From assembly GCA_030668165.1 (NCBI GenBank), contig DAOUUM010000149.1, forward strand, positions 1-7,155: 7,155 nt of DNA, read 5' to 3'. Of this stretch, positions 1 to 5,614 are shown piece after piece (the first letter of the stretch is position 1; the number at the start of each line of letters is the position of its first letter). Made by a program: the position numbers and the translations under genes. This DNA comes from Candidatus Heimdallarchaeota archaeon (lineage in GTDB: Archaea > Asgardarchaeota > Heimdallarchaeia > Heimdallarchaeales > Kariarchaeaceae). Under the pieces are notes generated by a model that did not search any database, was not told the DNA's origin, and saw only the letters and a program-made list of their open reading frames with translations.

Positions 1-152
1 ATGCTGCAAATCAATTTGCTATCCATTTTATTGATGCGCTGACACAGACCAAAGCGTGGGGAAATATTACCAGGATGAGCCCCCGAATTTATTCTGAGGA
101 TATTTCAGAGATTAACAGTATCGTTGAAAATGGATTAACTATGGGCGAATAA
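1..152 (+). CDS. C-terminal end of an unidentified protein (5' partial)
   Basis: The third forward frame is open from base 3 to a TAA stop at 150-152 and gives 49 residues, starting AANQFAIHFIDALTQ and ending IVENGLTMGE. The other two forward frames close within the first 42 bases, so this is the only frame that can be a gene running in from the left. The composition looks like a soluble protein: mixed helix-type sequence with a hydrophobic stretch (FAIHFIDAL) and a charged, acidic end. I do not recognise the family and no motif allows a guess. It lies on the same strand as hel308, 84 bases upstream. The TATA-like box between them suggests hel308 has its own promoter. Confidence 0.6.
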   Translation, partial: AANQFAIHFIDALTQTKAWGNITRMSPRIYSEDISEINSIVENGLTMGE

Positions 153-207
153 TATGAATAATTTGCATTACAAGCAACAATTATTATTAACAGACAAATT
201 ATTGATG

Positions 208-217
208 TTTTATAATA
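208..217 (+). promoter_or_regulatory. Candidate TATA box for hel308
   Basis: The sequence TTTATAATAA at 208-217 lies in the AT-rich gap 153-236. Its centre is about 24-25 bases upstream of the ATG at 237. Archaeal TATA boxes usually sit about 26 bases before the transcription start, so transcription would begin at or next to the start codon and give a leaderless or nearly leaderless mRNA. This is inferred from spacing and composition only. No convincing BRE or operator repeat was seen around it. Confidence 0.35.
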
Positions 218-236
218 AATATTAAGAGTGGAGCTC

Positions 237-2462
237 ATGAAAATTCAAGATTTGCCGATTGATGACAGGTTAAAAAAAGCACTGATCGAGCAGCAAATAG
301 TGGAATTATATCCCCCACAGAAAGAATCCATAAATCAGGGCTTACTCAATGGTGAAAATCAGGTTGTTGCCGTACCTACAGCATCTGGTAAGACTCTAAT
401 TGCCATCCTATCCATTTTCGCCACATTGTTAACTAATCCTGGTTCCAAGGCAATCTACCTTGGTCCTCTAAGAGCTCTTGCATCAGAAAAGTTCAATGAT
501 TTCAAACCACTTGCACAGGCATTGGGACTCAAAGTAGCCATATCCACCGGAGATATGGATCGTGGGCAGTGGTTGGCTTCTTCTGATATTATCATTGCCA
601 CAAACGAGAAATTTGATAGTCTTATCCGGCATGAGGTCCCATGGTTAAATCAAATATCGGTAATCGTCAGCGATGAGGTTCACCTGATGAATGATTCAGA
701 CAGAGGGCCAGTTCTCGAAGTTGTTTTATCACTTGTTCGTAGGAATTTACCAAACTGCCAAATTATTGCTCTGTCTGCGACTATAAAGAATGCTTATGAA
801 ATTGCAGAGTGGTTGGATGCTAAATTAATTCTCTCTGATTGGAGACCAGTTGAACTGAGGGAGGGAATCTGGATGGGTGGTAAGTTAAAATATGGTGATG
901 GTAGTGTTAAAATATGCGGTGATCCGAAAGATAAGTATGGGTTTAAATCCCTTGCACTTGAAATGCTCAAGGAAGATGCTCAGGCACTTGTCTTTGCCAA
1001 CACCAGAAAAAGTGCGGTTGCATCGGCAAAACAGCTTATCTCCACGATCAGTAAGGAATTAACAACCAATGATAGAGCAGAACTCCTAACATTGGCAAAT
1101 TCAATTAGAAGCAGTGGTGAAAAAACCAATTTAAGGACTCAACTAGCAGATATGGTTGAGAATGGTGTTGCGTTTCACCATGCGGGATTGTCCTCACCCC
1201 ATAGAAAAATTGTCGAGGATGCATTTCGAGCTCGTAAGATCAAGGTATTGAGTGCAACTACTACATTATCTGCTGGATTAAACTTGCCTGGAAGACGGGT
1301 GATCATCCGCAGCATTCTCAGATATTCTCCAATCTTTGGTAATTCTCCCATACCAGTACTTGAATATAAGCAGATGGCAGGTAGAGCAGGGAGACCTAGA
1401 TTTGATCCCTATGGGGAAGCAATAATTATTGCCAAGAATGAGAGGGAGCAGAACCAGTATTTTGAAAAATATCTGCATGGCGAAACTGAGGAGATATATT
1501 CCAAATTGGGATCTGAACCCGCAATGAGAGCACATATCTTAGCCTTTATTTCTTCAGATTATGTAAATGATTTCGAATCATGTCTGGAACTCATGACAAC
1601 TACTTTTTACGGATTTCAAAATGAGGGGAACATGTACTTGATTGAGGATGATATTCACAAAGTACTCGAATTACTTAGCGATGCTAAGATGATAAATAAT
1701 GATGAACCCTTTGAAGCAACTCCCTTTGGTAGGAGAGTTTCTGAACTCTATCTGGATCCGCTATCTGCTAGATTGATTAAACTAGGCTTGGAAAATACCA
1801 AGACTAAAACAGAAATCCCAATTATTGTCTACCTTCAGTTATTATCTAGCACTCCAGATATCAGAGGATATAATGTGAGACAAAATGAATACAATCAACT
1901 GTTCGACATTGCCGAGAAATACCAGGATCAATGGATGAATATTGATTTGGAGAATCAAAGTGAATTTGATTATGATTTTTTCATGGCTTCTCTCAAAGCA
2001 GCCACAGCTGTTGATATGTGGTTAAATGAGGCTTCTGAAGACACCATTCATGAATCTTTGGGACTCTCATCTGGGGATTTACATGGCCAGGTCAGTAGAA
2101 TGGAATGGTTGATCCATTCTGCACTAGAAATTTCAAAGATATTCAAATGGGATAATCATAAAAAAGTGCTGAAGAATTTGCTCAACAGGATAAAATATGG
2201 TATCAAGGAAGAATTACTTCCCCTTGTAAATATTCCTGGCGTAGGTCGTGTGAGAGCTCGAACTCTTAACCAAGCCGGATATAAGACCATAAAGGAGGTA
2301 GAGAATGCAAGTATTGCTGAATTGGCCAAATTACCAGGTATTGCAACCAATATTGCCACTCGGATCAAGGAGAATTTAACCGGGAAAAAATCTACTGAAA
2401 CCGACCTGGAGGATATCCCGGATATTGTCAAACAAACCACCATTTCAACCTTTTTCGAGTGA
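237..2462 (+). CDS. hel308: Hel308/Hjm-type ATP-dependent DNA helicase
   Basis: This is a Ski2-family (SF2) 3'-5' DNA helicase, which in Archaea unwinds stalled forks and lagging-strand structures during replication repair. The protein has 741 residues, the usual full length. Visible motifs are: Q-motif LYPPQ (24-28), Walker A PTASGKT (47-53), Ia GPLRALASE (76-84), DEVH box (146-149), SAT (180-182), IV VFANTRKSA (252-260), HHAGLS (314-319), V TTTLSAGLNLPGR (341-353) and VI QMAGRAGRPR (379-388). A winged-helix region (about 400-500) and ratchet helical domain (about 500-660) follow. A helix-hairpin-helix end with IPGVGRVRAR (666-675) matches the Hel308 domain 5 brake, and a PIP box closes the protein. 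ATG at 237 is chosen because Hel308 proteins typically begin with an MKI-DLP type sequence. A GTG at 228 would add three residues, and GTGGAG sits only three bases before the ATG. The gene has its own TATA-like box. No frame damage was seen. Confidence 0.95.
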   Translation: MKIQDLPIDDRLKKALIEQQIVELYPPQKESINQGLLNGENQVVAVPTASGKTLIAILSIFATLLTNPGSKAIYLGPLRALASEKFNDFKPLAQALGLKVAISTGDMDRGQWLASSDIIIATNEKFDSLIRHEVPWLNQISVIVSDEVHLMNDSDRGPVLEVVLSLVRRNLPNCQIIALSATIKNAYEIAEWLDAKLILSDWRPVELREGIWMGGKLKYGDGSVKICGDPKDKYGFKSLALEMLKEDAQALVFANTRKSAVASAKQLISTISKELTTNDRAELLTLANSIRSSGEKTNLRTQLADMVENGVAFHHAGLSSPHRKIVEDAFRARKIKVLSATTTLSAGLNLPGRRVIIRSILRYSPIFGNSPIPVLEYKQMAGRAGRPRFDPYGEAIIIAKNEREQNQYFEKYLHGETEEIYSKLGSEPAMRAHILAFISSDYVNDFESCLELMTTTFYGFQNEGNMYLIEDDIHKVLELLSDAKMINNDEPFEATPFGRRVSELYLDPLSARLIKLGLENTKTKTEIPIIVYLQLLSSTPDIRGYNVRQNEYNQLFDIAEKYQDQWMNIDLENQSEFDYDFFMASLKAATAVDMWLNEASEDTIHESLGLSSGDLHGQVSRMEWLIHSALEISKIFKWDNHKKVLKNLLNRIKYGIKEELLPLVNIPGVGRVRARTLNQAGYKTIKEVENASIAELAKLPGIATNIATRIKENLTGKKSTETDLEDIPDIVKQTTISTFFE
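2433..2456 (+). other. PIP box (PCNA-interacting motif) at the Hel308 C-terminus
   Basis: Residues 733-740 of the helicase read QTTISTFF, followed by Glu and the stop codon. This fits the PCNA-interacting consensus exactly: Gln, two any, an aliphatic residue, two any, then two aromatic residues. Placement at the extreme C-terminus, after an acidic and presumably flexible linker (about 718-731), is typical of archaeal sliding-clamp clients. It suggests that Hel308 is tethered to PCNA at replication forks. The match is read directly from the sequence, while binding is inferred. Confidence 0.7.
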
Positions 2463-2498
2463 TCGTAAATGAAATTTTCCCAATACAGATGGACATAC

Positions 2499-2518
2499 TT
2501 TTGTAAATAGTTATATTT
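2499..2518 (+). promoter_or_regulatory. Candidate promoter region of the HDAC-family gene
   Basis: The 64-base gap after hel308 contains two overlapping TATA-like stretches, CTTTTGTAAATA (2499-2510) and AGTTATATTT (2509-2518). The first would place transcription start near the GTG at 2527. The second would place it about 10-14 bases inside the gene, which would favour the ATG at 2557 as the start. The gap shows no hairpin followed by a long T-run, so read-through from hel308 is also possible. Confidence 0.25.
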
Positions 2519-2526
2519 GATAAAAT

Positions 2527-3540
2527 GTGCTCCATATATATCAACATGATAACTCAATGCTACATGAATTGGAACCGGATCAGCTAGAGACAGCTTCTAG
2601 ATTGACGAGGATCAAGGAGGCATTTGAGATATCAGATATAAGTTATAAATATCATGAGGCACGAGCTGCAACTGATGCAGAAATATTATCTGGACATTCT
2701 GAAGCATTGCTCAATAAGATGAGCAAAACGTCAAGTATGGCAAAATACGTATTTGCACCAGATACCTCTTCAAACATGTTCACATTTGATGCAGCTAAAA
2801 CATCCGCTGGCGGGGCAATCCAAATGGCTGAGCAGTTAAATTCTCAGAGTGGGTTTTCAATGCTACGCCCACCTGGTCATCATGCCACCCCAGAGAGTGC
2901 GATGGGTTTTTGTTTTTTTAATAATGTGGCTCTTGCCGCCCTGGCATTGCAGAGAAATAATAACAAACGAGTGGCAATTATAGATGTGGATAATCACCAT
3001 GGGAATGGTACACAGGATATTTTCAGAACCAATCCAAATGTGCTGTATTCCAGCCTCCATGCAGATCCACAGATCAGTTATCCCGGAACTGGTTTTGCTG
3101 ATGAGGTTGGATTTGGTGAGGGTATGGGAAGTTCGGTAAATTTTCCTCTTCCATACCTAACAGGTGATCAGGATTATCTGATCGCATTTGATGAGGTAAT
3201 AACTCCAATAGTATCTGAATTTAATCCAGATGTAATACTGATCTCACTGGGAGTGGATGGCCTGAAAAATGATCCCTATGGACAATTATCACTTTCAACT
3301 GATGCTTATTATGAGATAGGTCAGAGAATATTTGATTTGAATGGAACCAATAATAATGTGGGTGTGGTCCTTGAAGGAGGATACAAGTATGATGAGATGG
3401 GTCTGGCAACCGTGGAATTTTTCAGAGGTCTCCTGGGATATTACAAAGATAAACGTATTGAACCAAAATTAAGCACAAAAATGGAATACACTCTCAGGAA
3501 TGTGAAAGCTATCCAGAGATCTCATTGGATTGGAGTTTAA
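2527..3540 (+). CDS. Histone deacetylase/acetoin-utilisation/acetylpolyamine amidohydrolase family protein
   Basis: This is a zinc-dependent deacylase of the arginase/HDAC fold, presumably cytoplasmic. Its substrate could be acetyl-lysine on proteins, acetylpolyamines or another acylated amine, and the sequence does not decide. Of 337 residues, the diagnostic motifs are RPPGHHA (114-120, the catalytic His pair H118/H119), GFCFFNN (127-133), IIDVDNHHGNG (151-161, likely zinc ligands D155 and H157), LGVDGLKNDP (241-250, third ligand D244) and LEGGY (282-286, transition-state Tyr286). The catalytic set is complete, so activity is expected. The start is taken as GTG 2527 because a stop lies two codons upstream and the first residues (IYQHDNSMLHE) match the family's N-terminal strand. 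ATG 2557 would remove them. The protein lacks the long C-terminal extensions of eukaryotic class I/II enzymes. It lies 64 bases downstream of hel308 on the same strand. Confidence 0.92.
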   Translation: MLHIYQHDNSMLHELEPDQLETASRLTRIKEAFEISDISYKYHEARAATDAEILSGHSEALLNKMSKTSSMAKYVFAPDTSSNMFTFDAAKTSAGGAIQMAEQLNSQSGFSMLRPPGHHATPESAMGFCFFNNVALAALALQRNNNKRVAIIDVDNHHGNGTQDIFRTNPNVLYSSLHADPQISYPGTGFADEVGFGEGMGSSVNFPLPYLTGDQDYLIAFDEVITPIVSEFNPDVILISLGVDGLKNDPYGQLSLSTDAYYEIGQRIFDLNGTNNNVGVVLEGGYKYDEMGLATVEFFRGLLGYYKDKRIEPKLSTKMEYTLRNVKAIQRSHWIGV

Positions 3541-4229
3541 AGTACACTTATTCCCTTCTGAATTCCCAATAGGTAAGGATTATTCTCCATTTCAATTTTT
3601 ACAGATGTATCTGGTCCATGACCAGTAAATATTATTGTATCCTTATCCATCACATCCATGAATTTCTTTAGAGAATTAATCATATCCTCTTTATTACTGT
3701 GAGGCAGGTCAACTCGTCCGATTGATCCCTGGAAGACATGATCACCTACCAATGCAATTCTCTGATTATTAGTAATCATATTTTCTGTTAGCATCGGTTC
3801 CTCTATATTGAATATTGCAGATCCTGGAGAATGACCAGGTACATGAATTACTCTGATTTTAAGACCACTGATTGAGAGTATCTGATTATCAGTTAACCAC
3901 ACATCAGGTTCAGGAATTTGAGGACGTTTTAATCCATATTGTGGCATCCAATTCAAGAATTCATCAAAATAGGGTTTCTCTCCCTCATGCAGATACAGTT
4001 TAGCATCCACCTCATCCAGTATCTTATCCGCATATCCCAAATGATCAAAGTGTCCATGAGTGATCAGTATATGCTTGATATTGACACCCCTTTCCACTAG
4101 CTGTTTTACAAGAACAGATACCTCATCTCCCCCTGGATCAACAAATATTGCTTCATCTTTACTTCCTAGAATATAAGAATTGGTAGGTACTAATCCCAAA
4201 GTGTGCTTATCGAATATGGAGTTGCTCAT
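3537..4229 (-). CDS. Metallo-beta-lactamase-fold hydrolase, glyoxalase II-like
   Basis: This is a 230-residue, single-domain MBL-fold protein of the compact hydroxyacylglutathione-hydrolase-like (YcbL-type) group, which usually hydrolyses thioesters using two metal ions. It is presumably cytoplasmic, as no signal peptide is seen. Metal-binding motifs are all present: THGHFDH (57-63, ligands H58, H60, D62, H63), PGHSPGS (131-137, H133), GDHVF (162-166, D163) and GHGPDTS (203-209, H204). GSIGRVDLP (168-176) is typical of this subgroup. There is no extra C-terminal glutathione-binding domain, as in short archaeal and bacterial homologues, so the substrate is uncertain. ATG 4229 is preferred over the adjacent upstream TTG at 4232, and no clear ribosome binding site precedes either. 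The stop overlaps that of the convergent HDAC gene. The next gene on this strand lies 87 bases upstream. Confidence 0.92.
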   Translation of the reverse strand: MSNSIFDKHTLGLVPTNSYILGSKDEAIFVDPGGDEVSVLVKQLVERGVNIKHILITHGHFDHLGYADKILDEVDAKLYLHEGEKPYFDEFLNWMPQYGLKRPQIPEPDVWLTDNQILSISGLKIRVIHVPGHSPGSAIFNIEEPMLTENMITNNQRIALVGDHVFQGSIGRVDLPHSNKEDMINSLKKFMDVMDKDTIIFTGHGPDTSVKIEMENNPYLLGIQKGISVL

Positions 4230-4253
4230 CAAATGGGATTCAGAATGCAGTCG

Positions 4254-4263
4254 AATTAAATCT
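4254..4263 (-). promoter_or_regulatory. Weak candidate TATA box for the MBL-fold gene
   Basis: Read on the minus strand, AGATTTAATT at 4263-4254 has its centre about 28 bases upstream of the ATG at 4229. That spacing would suit leaderless transcription. A second AT-rich stretch, GATATAATAC, further upstream (about 4277-4286) would give a leader of about 25 bases. Neither is strong, and the 87-base gap contains nothing else recognisable. Confidence 0.2.
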
Positions 4264-4316
4264 TGCTAAATGGGAGAGTATTATATCCTCAAAATATGAA
4301 TTATTGCAGAATAGAA

Positions 4317-5477
4317 CTAATTTCTCTTTCTTCTCTTCTTCTGAGTCCCTGCCTTCTTGCTGTCAGAACTAGCATTTTTACCTGTTTTCTTAGTTTTGGT
4401 GACTTTTTTCTTCTTTGAAGTCTTTATATTTAATACCTGAGAAATTGATAACTTACCACTGAGGACTAGGTATGCAAACCATACCAAAGCAAGGAATAAT
4501 GCAAATCCAAAGGCGAAAAGAATATTGTACCTGGCAAACCAGTCAAATTCCTCATCTACGATATTATCATGCGCAGTAAGGGGTGTGATCTTCAACAACC
4601 ATGCTACAAAATTTTGGAATAATTCTAAATTGCTTTCCTGATTAACCCAGTTAGTGTCATTATCATAAGCAAGATCTGAAAACATGATTGCACTGCCTAT
4701 TAACATGGCTCTACCCTTTTCACCCCCAAAATCCTTACCTTCCATCCACAGTGGATTGTGCTGGTAGGTTTCTGCTGCAATCTCAAATTCTTGATTTACT
4801 GCATAAGCAAAATCAGATGTGTTTCCATATAAATCAAAAGAAACAGTAGTCGTTTCAACCAAGGCACCATAGTAAAGAAATTCTGATTGTGTCAGATTGT
4901 TTGTTTCAGTATATAGAGTATCTAAATTGATATTTGAAGAATCTAAATAGATGTGTGATGCATTACCATCATTGTTGAAGTCATCCAGTATAATAGATAC
5001 GTTCTCATTATCGATGGGTGATGTTTTTATCTTTCCATCAAAATCAGAGACCAGTAAATCATTCAAAGAATCTGCATGCCCAGAAATTGAACGATTGAAA
5101 GTAAAGGGATTGGATAGGTAAAAAACGCTTCCACCAATGTTAATAAAATCATCTAATGCTTCTGTCTCTTCAGGCTCAATCCGGATCTGATCATTATCCT
5201 CATCTAATCCGGGATTAGTGATTATAACAAGATCAGAACCTTGAAGATTGGTCTGATTAAACTGATCATTATTGATAATAATATTGATATGAATATTATC
5301 AAAGGCGTTTTCCAGTGATTTCAATGCAGTAGACATTAAATCCTCGTCAAAAAATTGACCATGCCCCTGATCATAAACAACGTAGTATTCTTTCGTCTCA
5401 TCTTGACTGTAAACAGGTACAGCAGAAAATCCTTGTAATAGTAGTATAAACAATATTATGTATGAAAGACGTTTCAT
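4317..5477 (-). CDS. Secreted/membrane-anchored DUF4350-like (GATase1-like) protein with basic cytoplasmic tail
   Basis: This is a 386-residue cell-surface protein of unknown function. Residues 1-24 form a signal peptide (basic MKR start, hydrophobic core, likely cut after VYS). The ectodomain begins with a Rossmann-like region: YYVVYDQGHG (31-40), SDLVIITNPG (81-90) and GGSVFYLSNPF (115-125). This resembles the DUF4350/GATase1-like domain found in prokaryotic envelope and ABC-associated proteins, but no catalytic Cys-His pair is visible. GRAMLIGSAIMFSD (255-268) also fits that fold. The ectodomain is acidic and has six N-glycosylation sequons (N74, N128, N172, N194, N219, N273). A single membrane span lies at about 318-340. 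The tail from 352 to the end has 17 Lys/Arg in 35 residues. The predicted topology is N-terminus out, tail in the cytoplasm. ATG 5477 is chosen because it begins the signal peptide directly. The family call is from pattern recognition and is moderate; the topology is firmer. Confidence 0.75.
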   Translation of the reverse strand: MKRLSYIILFILLLQGFSAVPVYSQDETKEYYVVYDQGHGQFFDEDLMSTALKSLENAFDNIHINIIINNDQFNQTNLQGSDLVIITNPGLDEDNDQIRIEPEETEALDDFINIGGSVFYLSNPFTFNRSISGHADSLNDLLVSDFDGKIKTSPIDNENVSIILDDFNNDGNASHIYLDSSNINLDTLYTETNNLTQSEFLYYGALVETTTVSFDLYGNTSDFAYAVNQEFEIAAETYQHNPLWMEGKDFGGEKGRAMLIGSAIMFSDLAYDNDTNWVNQESNLELFQNFVAWLLKITPLTAHDNIVDEEFDWFARYNILFAFGFALFLALVWFAYLVLSGKLSISQVLNIKTSKKKKVTKTKKTGKNASSDSKKAGTQKKRRKRN

Positions 5478-5512
5478 TATAATCCCAATTCAGTTTCGCG
5501 ATTAATAGTGCG

Positions 5513-5520
5513 TTATTAAA
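5513..5520 (-). promoter_or_regulatory. Candidate TATA box for the membrane-protein gene
   Basis: On the minus strand TTTAATAA lies about 40 bases upstream of the ATG at 5477. With the usual archaeal spacing, transcription would start near 5491 and leave a leader of about 14 bases. That leader contains TTGGGAT but no good Shine-Dalgarno match. The 137-base gap to the guaB stop gives room for a separate promoter, and no T-rich terminator for guaB is evident in it. Confidence 0.3.
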
Positions 5521-5565
5521 TGATAATGTTGTAACATTGATTTATTTTTTTAACATCTAATATGT

Positions 5566-5597
5566 TTGGTCAAGAATTTATTGGTCAATCAAATTTA
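5566..5597. repeat. Imperfect tandem direct repeat in the guaB-downstream gap
   Basis: Two adjacent copies, TTGGTCAAGAATTTA (5566-5580) and TTGGTCAATCAAATTTA (5581-5597), share the TTGGTCAA start and an AATTTA end, differing by a two-base length change and middle substitutions. They lie between guaB and the membrane-protein gene, 18 bases past the guaB stop. They could be an operator, part of a 3' UTR, or a chance duplication in AT-rich DNA. Confidence 0.35.
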
Positions 5598-5614
5598 TGA
5601 TTAATTTGTATGAA

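Noticed and set aside
1..42. ATG at base 1 as a gene start
   Set aside because: That frame meets TGA at 40-42, and the real coding frame here is the one beginning at base 3.
2156..2557. A 133-codon minus-strand reading frame across the end of hel308
   Set aside because: It is antisense to the well-supported helicase HhH domain and has no recognisable protein features or promoter. It is a shadow of the coding strand.
3590..3602. T5 run at 3596-3600 as terminator of the HDAC-family gene
   Set aside because: It is short, lies inside the MBL-fold coding region and has no supporting structure. Archaeal termination there is possible but not demonstrable.
5541..5551. T-rich run (TTTATTTTTTT) as a transcription terminator
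   Set aside because: The T-run is on the plus strand, but both flanking genes are on the minus strand, where it reads as A-run. It cannot be a U-tract terminator for them.
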